Shown here: in pieces, positions 36,535 to 46,793 of the stretch
Position numbering within the stretch: the stretch's first letter is position 1
How the letters are laid out: each line of letters opens with the position of its first letter
Translations under genes and position numbers: made by a program
Notes under the pieces: model-generated
Told to the model about the DNA's origin: nothing
The model's input: the letters and a program-made list of their open reading frames with translations, nothing else
Databases searched by the model: none
NCBI RefSeq assembly: GCF_014639315.1
Contig: NZ_BMFY01000008.1
Span: 62,001 to 126,000 of the forward strand
Direction: 5' to 3'
DNA from: Sediminivirga luteola
GTDB lineage: Bacteria > Actinomycetota > Actinomycetes > Actinomycetales > Brevibacteriaceae
Length of the DNA: 64,000 bases

Positions 36535-38538
36535 GTGTCCGTAATCGAGCTGACCATCGGCGGTACCCGGCGAGAGGTGCCTGCGGGCACCACGGGAGCC
36601 GAGGTGTTCACGGACACGCCCGAGGCGATCGCCATCCGGCTCAACGGGGTCCCGGCCGATCTGCACCGCGAGCTGAGCGACGGCGACGCCGTCGAGCCGA
36701 TCACGCTGGACGAGCCCGAGGGGCTGGACATCCTCCGGCACTCGGCAGCCCACATCGTGGCCCAGGCCGTGCAGGAGCTCTTCCCCGGCACCAAGCTGGG
36801 CATCGGGCCGTACATCAAGGACGGCTTCTACTTCGACTTCGACACCGCGGAGCCCTTCACCCCGGAGGATCTGAAGGCCATCGAGAAGAAGGCCCAGCAG
36901 CTGATCAAGTCCGGTCAGCGGTTCCGCCGTGTCGTGGTCTCCGAGGAGGAGGCGCGCCGGCGGATGGCCGATGAGCCCTACAAGCTGGAACTCATCCACG
37001 ACCGCGCCAGCACGGGGGACACGGGGGAGGCCGGCGTGGAGGTCGGCGCCGGCGAACTCACCGTTTACGAGAACCTCGACCGCCGCGGCGAGGTCGTCTG
37101 GCAGGACCTGTGCCGGGGCCCGCATCTGCCGGACACCAAGCCGATCCGCGGCGGCTTCGCCGTGACCAGGTCCTCGGCCGCCTACTGGCGGGGGGATCAG
37201 GCCAAGGCGGCGCTGCAGCGCGTCTACGGCACCGCCTGGAAGTCCAAGGAGGATCTCAAGGCCTACCAGGACCGGCTGGCTGAAGCCGAGCGGCGCGACC
37301 ACCGGCGGCTCGGCCGCGAACTGGATCTGTTCTCCTTCCCCGAGGAGATCGGCTCCGGGCTCTCGGTGTGGCACCCGCATGGCGCCATCGCCCGCGGTGA
37401 GATGGAGCAGCACGCCCGTCGCCGGCACATCGAGAACGGCTACAGCTACGTCTACACCCCGCACATCACCAAGAAGGACCTGTTCGTCACGAGCAACCAC
37501 CTGGTGACCTACGCCGACGGCATCTGGCCGCCCATCACGATGGACGAGGAACGCGACGCCGAGGGCAACGTCACCAAGCCCGGGGTGGACTACTACCTCA
37601 AGCCGATGAACTGCCCGATGCACATCCTGATCTACCGGGAGCGGGCCCGCAGCTACCGCGATCTGCCCCTGCGGCTGGCTGAGAACGGCACGGTCTACCG
37701 CAACGAGCTCTCCGGCGCCCTGCACGGCCTCACCCGGGTCCGCGGCTTCACCCAGGACGACGCGCACCTCTTCGTCACCCGCGAGCAGCTGGAGGAGGAG
37801 ACCGCCAAGGTCCTGGAGTTCGTGCTGTCCCTGCTCAAGGACTTCGGCCTGAGCGACTTCCGGCTCGAGCTGTCCATGCGGGACGAGGAGAAGTCCAAGT
37901 GGATCGGCGAGGAGGAGGTCTGGGAGGTGGCCACGGAGGCGCTGCGCCGGGTCGCCCGCGCCACCGGGCTCCAGCTCACCGAGGAACCCGGCGAGGCGGC
38001 GTTCTACGGCCCCAAGATCGATCTGAAGGTCACCGACGCCATCGGCCGCTCCTGGCAGCTGTCCACCGTGCAGCTGGACTTCAACCTGCCCGAGCGGTTC
38101 GACCTGGAGTACACCGACCGGGACGGCAGCCGCAAACGGCCCATCATGATCCACCGGGCGCTGTTCGGCTCCATCGAGCGGTTCTTCGCCATCCTGCTGG
38201 AGCACTACGCCGGTGCCTTCCCGGTGTGGCTGGCGCCGGTACAGGTGGTGGGAATCCCGGTGGCCGCGGAGTACGCGCCCCACCTGCACGAGGTGGCCGA
38301 GCGGCTGCGGCGCCACGGCGTGCGCGTCGAGGTGGACGACTCCGACGACCGGATGCAGAAGAAGATCCGCACCCACACCAAGCGGAAGATCCCGTACCAG
38401 CTGATCGCCGGCGCCGAGGACCAGGCCGCCGGGGCGGTGTCCTTCCGGTTCCGGGACGGCAGCCAGGACAACGGCGTGCCGGTGGACGAGGCCGTCGCGC
38501 GGATCCTCCAGGCCATCGAGGACAAGGCGCAGGTGTAA
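36535..38538 (+). CDS. thrS: threonyl-tRNA synthetase
   Basis: A 667-residue class II synthetase. The N-terminal TGS domain (1-65) is followed by the editing domain with [11 protein letters not shown] (about 68-78) and CRGPHL, the catalytic domain with MNCPMH (zinc Cys) and the aminoacylation motifs, and the anticodon-binding domain from about 560. GTG start with AAGAAGGAG upstream. It heads the thrS-HIT-pgsA group; the HIT gene begins five bases after this stop. No T-box motif is visible in the leader. Confidence 0.96.
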   Translation: MSVIELTIGGTRREVPAGTTGAEVFTDTPEAIAIRLNGVPADLHRELSDGDAVEPITLDEPEGLDILRHSAAHIVAQAVQELFPGTKLGIGPYIKDGFYFDFDTAEPFTPEDLKAIEKKAQQLIKSGQRFRRVVVSEEEARRRMADEPYKLELIHDRASTGDTGEAGVEVGAGELTVYENLDRRGEVVWQDLCRGPHLPDTKPIRGGFAVTRSSAAYWRGDQAKAALQRVYGTAWKSKEDLKAYQDRLAEAERRDHRRLGRELDLFSFPEEIGSGLSVWHPHGAIARGEMEQHARRRHIENGYSYVYTPHITKKDLFVTSNHLVTYADGIWPPITMDEERDAEGNVTKPGVDYYLKPMNCPMHILIYRERARSYRDLPLRLAENGTVYRNELSGALHGLTRVRGFTQDDAHLFVTREQLEEETAKVLEFVLSLLKDFGLSDFRLELSMRDEEKSKWIGEEEVWEVATEALRRVARATGLQLTEEPGEAAFYGPKIDLKVTDAIGRSWQLSTVQLDFNLPERFDLEYTDRDGSRKRPIMIHRALFGSIERFFAILLEHYAGAFPVWLAPVQVVGIPVAAEYAPHLHEVAERLRRHGVRVEVDDSDDRMQKKIRTHTKRKIPYQLIAGAEDQAAGAVSFRFRDGSQDNGVPVDEAVARILQAIEDKAQV

Positions 38539-38542
38539 CGGC

Positions 38543-39157
38543 ATGAGCGGTACAGGCGGCACAGGGGACGCCGGTCCCGCCGGCGTGCCGGAACCTGAGG
38601 CGGCGGCGGGATTCCCGGGCGAGCCCGACGGTTTCCAGCGGCTGTGGACTCCGCACCGGATGGTGTACATCGGTGGGGAGTCCCGGCCGGCACCCGGCGC
38701 TGAGGACACCGAGTGCCCGTTCTGCCGGGCACCGGAGAAGCCCGATGAGGAAGGCCTCATCGTGGCCCGCGGCGATCACGCCTACGTCGTGCTGAACCTC
38801 TATCCGTACAACCCCGGGCATCTGCTGGTGTGCCCGTACCGGCACGTGGCCGACTACACCGACCTCACGCCGGAGGAGACGGTGGAGATCGCCACCATGA
38901 GCCAGCGCGCCATGCGGGTGGTACGGGCGGTGTCCTCGCCCCACGGCTTCAACCTCGGCATGAACCAGGGCGCCGTGGCGGGGGCCGGGATCGCCGCGCA
39001 CCTGCATCAGCACATCGTGCCGCGCTGGGGCGGGGATGCGAACTTCCTGCCCATCGTCGCCCGCACCAAGGCACTGCCTCAGGTTCATGCCCAGGTGCAG
39101 GAGGCGCTCAGCCGCGAGTGGTCGCGCCAGGAGCGGGAGACTACCGGGCCATGCTGA
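38543..39157 (+). CDS. HIT family hydrolase (AP4A phosphorylase-like)
   Basis: A 204-residue histidine-triad protein with the active-site motif H153-L-H155-Q-H157 followed by IVPRW. The N-terminal CPFCRAPEK segment holds a CxxC that probably binds zinc. The homologous gene in Mycobacterium sits at the same place beside pgsA1 and encodes an AP4A phosphorylase; that activity is inferred here from position and sequence. The first 30 residues are a Gly/Pro-rich extension. The next gene begins at an ATG inside its terminal codons (ATGCTGA). Confidence 0.88.
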   Translation: MSGTGGTGDAGPAGVPEPEAAAGFPGEPDGFQRLWTPHRMVYIGGESRPAPGAEDTECPFCRAPEKPDEEGLIVARGDHAYVVLNLYPYNPGHLLVCPYRHVADYTDLTPEETVEIATMSQRAMRVVRAVSSPHGFNLGMNQGAVAGAGIAAHLHQHIVPRWGGDANFLPIVARTKALPQVHAQVQEALSREWSRQERETTGPC

Positions 39158-39768
39158 ACGCGCTGGCGCGGGCGTTCTTCACCCGCCTGTTCACCCCGGT
39201 GGCCAGGCTGCTGCTGAGGCTCGGGCTCTCGCCGGACGCCGTCACCGTCATCGGCACGCTGGGGGTGTGCGCCGGGGCGCTCGTCTTCTTCCCGCTGGAC
39301 CAGCTGCTGGCCGGCACGCTCGTGATCACCTTCTTCGTGATCGGCGATATGCTCGACGGCATCATGGCCCGCCAGACGGGCCGGAGCAGCCGCTGGGGGG
39401 CGTTCCTGGACTCCACCATGGACCGCATCGCGGACTCCTGCGTCTTCATCGGCATCGCCATCTGGTTCGTCGCCCACCAGCAGGACGGCCTCTCCGCTGT
39501 CATCGCCCTGTTCTGCCTGGTCACCGGCTCGGTGGTGTCCTACGTCCGGGCTCGGGCGGAGGGACTGGGGGTGGAGGCCAAGGGCGGCATCGCCGAGCGC
39601 GCGGACCGGCTGCTGGTCGCGCTGGTGCTGACCGGGCTGGTGGGCCTGGGGCTGCCTCCGCTGGTGCTGAGCATCGGCCTGGCGGCACTCGTCGCGGCCT
39701 GCCTGGTGACGATCGGGCAGCGCATGGTCTCGGTGCGCCGGGCGCTGCTGCGCGAGCCCGGCCAGTAG
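39151..39768 (+). CDS. pgsA: phosphatidylinositol phosphate synthase-type CDP-alcohol phosphatidyltransferase
   Basis: A 205-residue membrane enzyme with the full CDP-alcohol phosphotransferase motif: D66, D69, G70, A73, R74, G83, D87, D91. About six membrane segments are visible. The position after the HIT gene matches the mycobacterial enzyme that makes phosphatidylinositol phosphate from CDP-diacylglycerol and inositol phosphate. The acyltransferase and PimA mannosyltransferase genes that follow in mycobacteria are absent; yebC comes next. A phosphatidylglycerol phosphate synthase role cannot be ruled out. Confidence 0.85.
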   Translation: MLNALARAFFTRLFTPVARLLLRLGLSPDAVTVIGTLGVCAGALVFFPLDQLLAGTLVITFFVIGDMLDGIMARQTGRSSRWGAFLDSTMDRIADSCVFIGIAIWFVAHQQDGLSAVIALFCLVTGSVVSYVRARAEGLGVEAKGGIAERADRLLVALVLTGLVGLGLPPLVLSIGLAALVAACLVTIGQRMVSVRRALLREPGQ

Positions 39769-39820
39769 CCGCGAGTAGACTCGTCGCGGGGAACGCACAC
39801 ACGAAAGGAACATGACGTAC

Positions 39821-40582
39821 ATGTCAGGTCACTCCAAATGGGCGACGACCAAGCATAAGAAGGCGGCCATCGATGCCAAGCGCGGCAAGCTCTTCGCCAA
39901 GCTGATCAAGAACATCGAGGTGGCGGCCCGCAACGGCGGAGCGGACCTGCAGGGCAACCCGACGCTCTTCGACGCGGTGCAGAAGGCCAAGAAGTCCAGT
40001 GTGCCCAATGACAACATCGACCGCGCGATCAAGCGCGGCGCGGGGCTGGACGGCGGCGGGGTCGACTACCAGACCATCATGTATGAGGGCTACGCCCCCG
40101 GCGGCGTCGCGCTGCTGATCGAGTGCCTCACGGACAACCGCAACCGGGCTGCCTCGGAGGTGCGCGTGGCGGTCACCCGCGGCGGCGGAAGCATGGCGGA
40201 TCCCGGCTCGGTGTCCTACAACTTCTCCCGCAAGGGCGTCGTGACGGTCCCGGCGGAGGGCACCGATGAGGACGCCATCCTCGAAGCCACGCTGGACGCC
40301 GGTGCCGAGGAGGTCAAGGACAACGGCGACACCTTCGAGGTGATCTCCGAGGCCACCGATCTGGTGGCGGTCCGCACCGCCCTGCAGGACGCCGGGATCG
40401 ATTACGACTCCGCCGAGGCGGCTTTCGTGCCCAATCTGGAGGTCCAGCTCGACGCGGAGCAGGCGAAGAAGGTGTTCAAGCTCATCGACGCCCTCGAAGA
40501 CAGCGACGACGTGCAGAACGTGTACTCCAACGCGGACGTGACCGATGAGGTCATGGCCCAGCTGGAGTCCGACGAGGACTGA
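39821..40582 (+). CDS. yebC: YebC/PmpR family protein
   Basis: A 253-residue protein of the YebC family, described as a DNA-binding regulator (PmpR) and, more recently, as a translation factor for proline stretches. It begins [20 protein letters not shown], the family signature. An ATG at 39812 is also in frame but lies only two bases after the Shine-Dalgarno, whereas 39821 is well spaced and gives the conserved N-terminus. A -10 box TAGACT lies at 39776-39781. ruvC follows 31 bases downstream, the usual order. Confidence 0.94.
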   Translation: MSGHSKWATTKHKKAAIDAKRGKLFAKLIKNIEVAARNGGADLQGNPTLFDAVQKAKKSSVPNDNIDRAIKRGAGLDGGGVDYQTIMYEGYAPGGVALLIECLTDNRNRAASEVRVAVTRGGGSMADPGSVSYNFSRKGVVTVPAEGTDEDAILEATLDAGAEEVKDNGDTFEVISEATDLVAVRTALQDAGIDYDSAEAAFVPNLEVQLDAEQAKKVFKLIDALEDSDDVQNVYSNADVTDEVMAQLESDED

Positions 40583-40613
40583 AGGACGAGCCGGCACAGG
40601 CAGGAGGCTTCCG

Positions 40614-41213
40614 ATGCGGATCCTGGGCGTCGACCCGGGCCTGACCCGCTGCGGGCTGGGCGTGATCGACTCGCGTCCGGCCCGGCAGGCGGCCCTGGTC
40701 GCCGTCGACGTGGTCCGCACGCCGTCGCACGCCGATGTCGACGTCCGGCTGGGCCTGCTCGCGGACGCGTTCGACCGCTGGCTGGACGAGCACCGCCCGG
40801 ATGTCGTCGCGGTCGAGCGGGTCTTCGCCCGCAACGACGTCTCCACCATCATGGGCACGGCGCAGGCCTCCGGCCTGACGATGGGCCTGGCGGCGCGCCG
40901 GGGGATCCCGGTCGCGATGCACACGCCGAGCGAGGTGAAGGCCGCTGTGACCGGCTCGGGCCGGGCGGACAAGAAGCAGATGACGCGGATGGTCACCCGC
41001 ATCCTCAAACTGGAGAGCCCGCCCAAGCCCGCCGACGCCGCCGATGCGCTGGCACTGGCGATCTGCCATCTGTGGCGCGGCGCCGCCAGCAGCGGCTCCA
41101 CCCCGGGCGCGGCCAAGGACGTGGACGCGCGCCTGGCCGCCCGCCCGGCCGGGGCCGGCCTGACCAAGGCGCAGCAGGCCTGGGCCGAGGCCATCCGGGC
41201 CGCATCGTCCTGA
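40614..41213 (+). CDS. ruvC: Holliday junction resolvase RuvC
   Basis: A 199-residue endonuclease that cuts Holliday junctions in homologous recombination. The four acidic catalytic residues are D7, E68, D141 and D144, at the spacing of the E. coli enzyme. AGGAGG lies six bases before the ATG. It acts with the RuvAB motor encoded next, though a promoter-like sequence and 116 bases separate ruvC from ruvA. Confidence 0.95.
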   Translation: MRILGVDPGLTRCGLGVIDSRPARQAALVAVDVVRTPSHADVDVRLGLLADAFDRWLDEHRPDVVAVERVFARNDVSTIMGTAQASGLTMGLAARRGIPVAMHTPSEVKAAVTGSGRADKKQMTRMVTRILKLESPPKPADAADALALAICHLWRGAASSGSTPGAAKDVDARLAARPAGAGLTKAQQAWAEAIRAASS

Positions 41214-41251
41214 CACAGGCCGATATGCCCGGCATCCGTCCGCGCGACGGC

Positions 41252-41264
41252 TATGCTTGATAAT
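41252..41264 (+). promoter_or_regulatory. promoter between ruvC and ruvA
   Basis: TATGCTTGATAAT holds two possible -10 boxes, TATGCT (41252-41257) and GATAAT (41259-41264), about 65-75 bases before ruvA. It suggests ruvAB can be transcribed apart from ruvC. Confidence 0.4.
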
Positions 41265-41329
41265 CGTACGGACGTTCTATGCCGGATCCGCCCGGTACGG
41301 AACCGGCACGCTCGCGCAAAGGACTTCAC

Positions 41330-41929
41330 GTGATCGCCTTCCTCTCCGGCACGGTGCAGGCCGTGCGGGCCGACTCCCTCATCCTGCTCGGCGGCAGCGT
41401 GGGGCATCTGGTCTACTTGCCCGCCTCGCAGCTGGCCGAGGTCCGCGGCGGCCAGGAGCTCCAGCTGCACACCTCGCTGGTGGTGCGCGAGGACTCGATG
41501 ACCCTCTACGGGTTCATGGACGAGGCGTCCCGGGGCGTGTTCGAGACACTGCAGACCATCTCCGGCATCGGCCCCCGGCTGGCCCTGGCGATGCTCTCGG
41601 TGCTCACGCCGCAGGAGATCCACCGGGCCGTCGCGGATGCCGATCTGACCGCGCTGCAGCGGGTGCCCGGAGTGGGCAAGAAGTCCGCGCAGCGGCTGGT
41701 GCTGGAACTGGGGACCAAACTGGGCGCGCTGCAGGCGGCGGCCCCCGCGGGCCTTCCCGGCATCGCGCCGGCGGGGGCGGCGGATTCGGTGGTGGAGGCG
41801 CTCACCGGGCTCGGCTGGCCGCAGGCGAAGGCCGCGGAGGTCGTCGCCGCCGCGCAGCAGGACCTGGGGGAGGCCAGCACCCAGGACCTCCTGCGCGAGT
41901 CGCTCAAGCGGATGAACCGCGCCTCATGA
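41330..41929 (+). CDS. ruvA: Holliday junction DNA helicase subunit RuvA
   Basis: A 199-residue junction-recognition protein: OB-fold domain 1 ([12 protein letters not shown]), helix-hairpin-helix pairs with [14 protein letters not shown] and [16 protein letters not shown] (about 78-131), an acidic linker and a C-terminal RuvB-binding domain with EALTGLGW. The frame opens at 41279, but the GTG at 41330 has AAAGGA six bases upstream and gives the expected N-terminus. ruvB follows 22 bases downstream. Confidence 0.95.
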   Translation: MIAFLSGTVQAVRADSLILLGGSVGHLVYLPASQLAEVRGGQELQLHTSLVVREDSMTLYGFMDEASRGVFETLQTISGIGPRLALAMLSVLTPQEIHRAVADADLTALQRVPGVGKKSAQRLVLELGTKLGALQAAAPAGLPGIAPAGAADSVVEALTGLGWPQAKAAEVVAAAQQDLGEASTQDLLRESLKRMNRAS

Positions 41930-41951
41930 CGGCCACGAGGGGAGTGCGCGG

Positions 41952-43010
41952 ATGAGCGAGGAGTCCTACGAGGTCGACTTCGGCGAGGGCACGGCCGGCG
42001 CGGAGGCCCAGCGCCTGATCGACGCCCGCATCGACACCGCCGACCAGGACGAGCGCGCCGCCGAGGCCGCGCTGCGGCCCAAGGGGCTCGATGAGTTCGT
42101 GGGCCAGCCCAAGGTCCGCGATCAGCTCTCCCTCGTGCTCCGCGCCGCGCAGGCACGCGGGCGGGCCCCCGACCATGTGCTGCTGTCCGGCCCGCCCGGG
42201 CTGGGCAAGACCACCCTGGCGATGATCATCGCCCATGAGCTCGGCACCGGCCTGCGGGTGACCTCGGGGCCGGCCATCCAGCACGCCGGCGATCTGGCCG
42301 CGATCCTGTCCTCCCTGGAGGAGGGCGAGGTGCTGTTCATCGACGAGATCCACCGGATGGCGCGCGCGGCCGAGGAGATGCTGTACGTGGCGATGGAGGA
42401 CTTCCGGGTGGACGTGATCGTCGGCAAGGGGCCCGGCGCCACCGCGATCCCGCTGGACATCCCGCCGTTCACGCTGGTCGGGGCCACCACCCGCTCGGGC
42501 CTGCTGCCGGCGCCGCTGCGGGACCGCTTCGGCTTCACCGGCCATCTGGACTTCTACTCCGACGAGGACCTGGCCGTGGTGCTGCGCCGCTCGGCCGCGC
42601 TGCTGGGCGTGACCGCCGCGGAGGAGGGTCTCACCGAGATCGCCGGCCGCTCCCGGGGCACGCCCCGGGTGGCCAACCGGCTGCTGCGTCGTGTGCGCGA
42701 CTACGCCCAGGTCCGCGGCGACGGCCGGATCGATCTGGCTGCGGCGCGCACGGCGCTGGGTATCTACGAGGTGGACGAGCTCGGGCTGGACCGCCTCGAC
42801 CGCGCCGTGCTGACCATGCTGTGCACCAGGTTCGGCGGAGGACCGGTCGGACTGGGAACCCTGGCGGTGTCCGTGGGGGAGGAACCGGACACGGTGGAGA
42901 CCGTCGCCGAGCCCTATCTGGTGCGGGAGGGACTCATCGCCCGCACCCCGCGCGGACGGGTCGCCACCGCCGCGGCGTGGGCCCATCTGGGGCTCACCGC
43001 GCCCGGATGA
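41952..43010 (+). CDS. ruvB: Holliday junction DNA helicase motor RuvB
   Basis: A 352-residue AAA+ hexameric motor that drives branch migration with RuvA. Walker A is GPPGLGKTT (about 80-88), Walker B is [10 protein letters not shown], sensor 1 is [18 protein letters not shown], and the C-terminal winged helix ends in [25 protein letters not shown] precedes the ATG at good spacing. Confidence 0.97.
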   Translation: MSEESYEVDFGEGTAGAEAQRLIDARIDTADQDERAAEAALRPKGLDEFVGQPKVRDQLSLVLRAAQARGRAPDHVLLSGPPGLGKTTLAMIIAHELGTGLRVTSGPAIQHAGDLAAILSSLEEGEVLFIDEIHRMARAAEEMLYVAMEDFRVDVIVGKGPGATAIPLDIPPFTLVGATTRSGLLPAPLRDRFGFTGHLDFYSDEDLAVVLRRSAALLGVTAAEEGLTEIAGRSRGTPRVANRLLRRVRDYAQVRGDGRIDLAAARTALGIYEVDELGLDRLDRAVLTMLCTRFGGGPVGLGTLAVSVGEEPDTVETVAEPYLVREGLIARTPRGRVATAAAWAHLGLTAPG

Positions 43011-43146
43011 GATCCGGATGGGGACCAGCTCGCGCACAGGACCGTTCCGGGAAGTGGCTCAGGACTCGCCGCACCCAGTACAGTGGTGTGCTGGACTACC
43101 TGACGCGGCGCTGGCACGCGAACAGACTTCGAAAGGCTGACGTTTC

Positions 43147-43572
43147 TTGGACCCCTCACTCATTCTCGTTCTCGGTCTCGGCGCCCTGCTGATCTTCATG
43201 ATCATGAACACGCGCCGGAAGCAGAAGGAACAGCAGGCGAATCTCGCCTCCAACCTCGTCCCGGGACGTGAGGTCATGACCTCCGCGGGCCTGTTCGGCA
43301 CCGTCGTCGAGGTGGACTCCGAGAACAACAAGGTCGTCATCGAGCCGACCCCGGGCACCCGCCTGGTGGTGCACCGCCAGGCGATCAGCCAGATCACCCC
43401 GGTGGAAGAGCCGGCCGCCGACGAGGTCGCCGTCGACGAGGCCGATGAGGCCGCGGCCCCCGACGCCGGGGACGCTGTGGAGCCGGCAGAGCCGGGCACC
43501 GCGGCCGGGGAGAACCGGCCGGACGAGGGTCCGGCCGGCGACGAGCCCACAGACAGCACAGACAAGAAGTAG
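43147..43572 (+). CDS. yajC: SecYEG-associated protein YajC, TTG start
   Basis: A 141-residue single-pass membrane protein of the Sec holotranslocon. The membrane segment is LILVLGLGALLIFMIM (about 5-20), followed by the conserved NTRRKQKEQQA and PGREVMTSAGLFGTV. The C-terminal third is an acidic Ala/Glu/Pro tail. The only start that keeps the membrane segment is TTG at 43147, with AAAGG eleven bases upstream. secD starts 14 bases after the stop. A promoter-like TACAGT lies about 70 bases upstream. Confidence 0.92.
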   Translation: MDPSLILVLGLGALLIFMIMNTRRKQKEQQANLASNLVPGREVMTSAGLFGTVVEVDSENNKVVIEPTPGTRLVVHRQAISQITPVEEPAADEVAVDEADEAAAPDAGDAVEPAEPGTAAGENRPDEGPAGDEPTDSTDKK

Positions 43573-43586
43573 GAAACGACCAGCCC

Positions 43587-45632
43587 GTGTCATCTCCCAT
43601 GCCTGAAACCCAGCCGGACGACCGGCCGAAGGCCGGGTACAAGGGGTCGGAATCCCGGCCCGGACCCCGCTTCCTCTGGCTCGGATTCATCTTCGTACTG
43701 CTGAGCGGTATCGTCGGCTCCGGCATCGTCTGGTCCACCGCGACGCCCACCCCGGAACTCGCGCTGGACCTGCGCGGCGGCACTTCCATCATCCTGGAGC
43801 CGCAGCTGGACGAGGGGGAGAACGTCACCCCCGAGCAGCTCAACGAGGCGGTGGCGATCATCCGCCAGCGCATCGACTCCACCGGTGTCTCCGAGGCGGA
43901 GATCAACACGCAGGGCGGCCGGAACATCGTCGTCAACCTGCCGGTCTACCCGGACGACCGCACCCGTGAGCTGGTGCGCGCCTCCGCGCAGCTGCGGTTC
44001 CGGCCGGTCCTCATGACCGGGCCCGGGCAGCCGGCCGTGGTGCAGCAGGAGGACCCGGCCCAGGAGCAGCCCGATCCCAGCGAGGGGCTCTCCGAAGAGG
44101 GGCAGCGCTATCTGGAGGAGCTCACAGGCGGCCAGGACGCGGAAGGCTCCCAGGAGGCGGACGGGACGGAGGATGCCCCCGCCGAGGAGAGCGATCCCGA
44201 GGCTGGCGGCGCCGCCACGCAGGTCGCCGCTCCGCAGCCGGAGGAGGGTGCCGGCGAGGGCGAGGCGCCGCCCGCCGATGTGCCCGGCCCGGCCGGTCAG
44301 AACCCGGAAGGCAGCCCCGGCGAGGACCAGCCGGCGCCGATGGAGAACCCCTCCGATCCCTCCCAGATCACCGAGGAGCTCTACGCCGAGTACGAGGCGC
44401 TGGACTGCTCCGATCCGGAGAACCTCATCGGCGGCAGCACGGACGATCCGCACGCCCCGCTCGTGGCGTGCTCGCAGGACGGCAGCACGAAGTTCATCCT
44501 GGGCCCGATGGAGGTCTCGGGTGCCACCATCGCCGACGCCAGCTTCGGCTACCGGGTCACCTCCACCGGCGCGCAGACCAACGAGCCGGTGGTGAACCTG
44601 GAGTTCAACCGCGAGGGCACGGAGCAGTTCCGCGAGGTCACCCAGCGGATCACGAATATGCAGCCGCCGTACAACCAGTTCGCGATCGTGCTCGACGGGC
44701 TCGTGGTCTCCGCCCCGGTCTCGCAGGCGATCATCACCGACGGCCGGGCGCAGATCAGCGGCAGCTTCACCCGCGACTCCGCCGAGACCCTGGCGAACCA
44801 GCTCAAGAACGGCTCCCTGCCGATCAGCTTCCAGGTGCAGTCCGAGGAGCAGATCTCCCCGACGCTGGGCGCGGATTACCTGCGCAGCGCGCTGATCGCC
44901 GGCGGCATCGGCCTGGTGCTGGTGATCGGCTACGCCCTGCTGCAGTACCGCACCCTGGGCCTGCTGACGGTCTCCAGCATCGGCGTCGTCGCGGCGCTGA
45001 CGTATCTGCTGCTGCTCCTGGTCAGCTGGCGCTACGGCTACCGGCTCTCGCTGGCGGGCATGGCCGGCCTGATCATCGGCCTGGGCGCCGCCGCCGACTC
45101 GTTCATCGTCTACTTCGAACGCGTCCGCGACGAACTGCGGTCCGGCAGAGCGCTGCGGTCCGCGGTCGAGGTCGGCTGGGAGCGCGCACGCCGGACCATC
45201 TACGCCTCCAAAGCCGTCAACATGCTCGCGGCGGTGATCCTGTACTTCCTGGCGGTGGGCAGCGTGCGCGGCTTCGCGTTCACGATGGGCCTGACGGTGA
45301 TCGTCGACGTGCTGATCATGATCCTCTTCACCCACCCGATGTTCCAGGTGCTCGCCCGCACCCGCTTCTTCGGCGACGGGCACCCCTGGTCGGGCATGGA
45401 TCCGCGCAAGCTCGGGGTGAAGAAGGCCGCCTACCGCGGCGCGCTCAACATCGACCTGGACAAGGCCCGCACGGTGAGCGAGAAGCGCGGCCGGGGCGGC
45501 TCCGCCAAGGAGGCCAGGCGCCGCCAGACCATCGTGGAGCGGCGTGAGGCCGCGGCCGCCGCGGCGCGGTCCGGCGGTGGCACCGGCAGCGGTAAGAAGG
45601 ACGGCACGAGCGGGAACGAGGACGAGTCATGA
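43587..45632 (+). CDS. secD: protein translocase subunit SecD
   Basis: A 681-residue RND-type membrane protein that uses the proton gradient to pull proteins out of the Sec channel. It has a first membrane segment (about 29-50), LDLRGGTSI (about 60-68), the periplasmic-type P1 domain, and the five-segment membrane block from about 432 with the conserved GLGAAADSFIVYFER. A large acidic low-complexity insert (about residues 148-265, rich in Glu, Pro, Ala and Gly) splits P1. The C-terminal tail is Arg/Lys-rich. GTG start; an ATG at 43599 is the alternative. secF overlaps by ATGA. Confidence 0.95.
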   Translation: MSSPMPETQPDDRPKAGYKGSESRPGPRFLWLGFIFVLLSGIVGSGIVWSTATPTPELALDLRGGTSIILEPQLDEGENVTPEQLNEAVAIIRQRIDSTGVSEAEINTQGGRNIVVNLPVYPDDRTRELVRASAQLRFRPVLMTGPGQPAVVQQEDPAQEQPDPSEGLSEEGQRYLEELTGGQDAEGSQEADGTEDAPAEESDPEAGGAATQVAAPQPEEGAGEGEAPPADVPGPAGQNPEGSPGEDQPAPMENPSDPSQITEELYAEYEALDCSDPENLIGGSTDDPHAPLVACSQDGSTKFILGPMEVSGATIADASFGYRVTSTGAQTNEPVVNLEFNREGTEQFREVTQRITNMQPPYNQFAIVLDGLVVSAPVSQAIITDGRAQISGSFTRDSAETLANQLKNGSLPISFQVQSEEQISPTLGADYLRSALIAGGIGLVLVIGYALLQYRTLGLLTVSSIGVVAALTYLLLLLVSWRYGYRLSLAGMAGLIIGLGAAADSFIVYFERVRDELRSGRALRSAVEVGWERARRTIYASKAVNMLAAVILYFLAVGSVRGFAFTMGLTVIVDVLIMILFTHPMFQVLARTRFFGDGHPWSGMDPRKLGVKKAAYRGALNIDLDKARTVSEKRGRGGSAKEARRRQTIVERREAAAAAARSGGGTGSGKKDGTSGNEDES

Positions 45633-46684
45633 TGGACAGGTTCTTCTCCTGGGGCAACCGCCTGCACAGCGGTGAGACCTCGCTGCCGTTCGTGCCCAAG
45701 GCGCGGCTGTGGCTGAGCATCGCCGCCGGCGTGCTCGTGCTCTCCGCGGTGCTGCCGTTCTTCCGCGGCGGGTTCAACCTGGGCATCGAGTTCACCGGCG
45801 GCTCGTCCTTCGCGGTCTCCAATGTGCAGGACACCTCCGCCGCCATCGGCGAGGAGGCCGTCTCCGAGGTGGCTCCCGAGGCCGAGGCCCAGCTGGTCCC
45901 GACCTCCGACACCTCGGTGCGGATCCAGACCCGTCAGCTCTCCAATGACCAGATGCAGTCCATCGCCGACAACCTGGTGGCGGCCTACGGCGTGGCCACG
46001 GACGACGTGACTTTCACCTACATCGGCCCGACCTTCGGCCAGGACATCGCCGAGCGGATGTTCACCGGCCTGGTGGTCTTCATCGCCCTGGCGGCACTCG
46101 TGCTGGCGCTGTACTTCCGCACCTGGAAGATGTCCGCGGCAGCCATCGGCGGGCTGTTCAGCGTGATGATCATCACCGTCGGCATCTATTCGATCACCGG
46201 GCTGAACATCACCCCGGCGGCGGTCATCGCGTTCCTGACGGTGCTGGCGCTGAGCCTCTACGACACCGTGGTGGTCTTCGACAAGGTCCGGGAGAACACC
46301 CAGGACTTCCAGGAGAACACCCGGATGAAGTTCTCCGAGCTGGTGAACCTGGCGGTGAACCAGACCACCGTGCGCTCGATCAACACCTCGGTCGTCTCCA
46401 CCCTCCCGGTCGCCGCGGTGCTGTTCATCGGCGTGTTCGTCTTCGGCGCGGCCACGCTGATGGACATCGCCCTGGCCCTGTTCATCGGCCAGGTCGTCGC
46501 GTTCATCTCCTCCCTCTTCGTGGCCTCGCCGCTGTACGCGCTGCTGCGCTCCCGCGAGCCGGCGGTGCGCGAGCAGGAGCAGCGGGTGAAGGAGGCACGT
46601 GAGCGGCGTGGTCTGCCGGACATCCCGCCGGTGCTGTTCGAGACCGAGGAGCAGCTGAAGGAACGCGGGGCCCTGGCCGGCTAG
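45629..46684 (+). CDS. secF: protein translocase subunit SecF
   Basis: A 351-residue partner of SecD with six membrane segments. The first is at about 28-48; GIEFTGGSSF (about 55-64) corresponds to the SecF substrate loop, and SLYDTVVVFDKVREN (about 210-224) is the family signature. The ATG at 45629 overlaps the secD stop; an ATG three bases on, at 45632, would also serve. The C-terminal tail is highly charged. rel follows after 109 bases with its own promoter. Confidence 0.95.
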   Translation: MMDRFFSWGNRLHSGETSLPFVPKARLWLSIAAGVLVLSAVLPFFRGGFNLGIEFTGGSSFAVSNVQDTSAAIGEEAVSEVAPEAEAQLVPTSDTSVRIQTRQLSNDQMQSIADNLVAAYGVATDDVTFTYIGPTFGQDIAERMFTGLVVFIALAALVLALYFRTWKMSAAAIGGLFSVMIITVGIYSITGLNITPAAVIAFLTVLALSLYDTVVVFDKVRENTQDFQENTRMKFSELVNLAVNQTTVRSINTSVVSTLPVAAVLFIGVFVFGAATLMDIALALFIGQVVAFISSLFVASPLYALLRSREPAVREQEQRVKEARERRGLPDIPPVLFETEEQLKERGALAG

Positions 46685-46736
46685 GCCCGCCGCGCCACTG
46701 GCGGGGAAGAAATCCGGCCGCGGGGTGTTGTTCTTG

Positions 46737-46742
46737 TAACAT
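46737..46742 (+). promoter_or_regulatory. -10 box of rel
   Basis: TAACAT, followed by a leader of about 45 bases carrying a strong Shine-Dalgarno (GAGGGGAGGA) before the ATG at 46794. Confidence 0.45.
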
Positions 46743-46793
46743 GAACCACCATTGAAGGGGTAGCGGAGCACACAGCGGAGGGGAGGACGCCCG

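Noticed and set aside
39812-39814. ATG at 39812 as start of yebC
   Set aside because: Only two bases separate it from the Shine-Dalgarno, and the conserved MSGHSKW begins at 39821.
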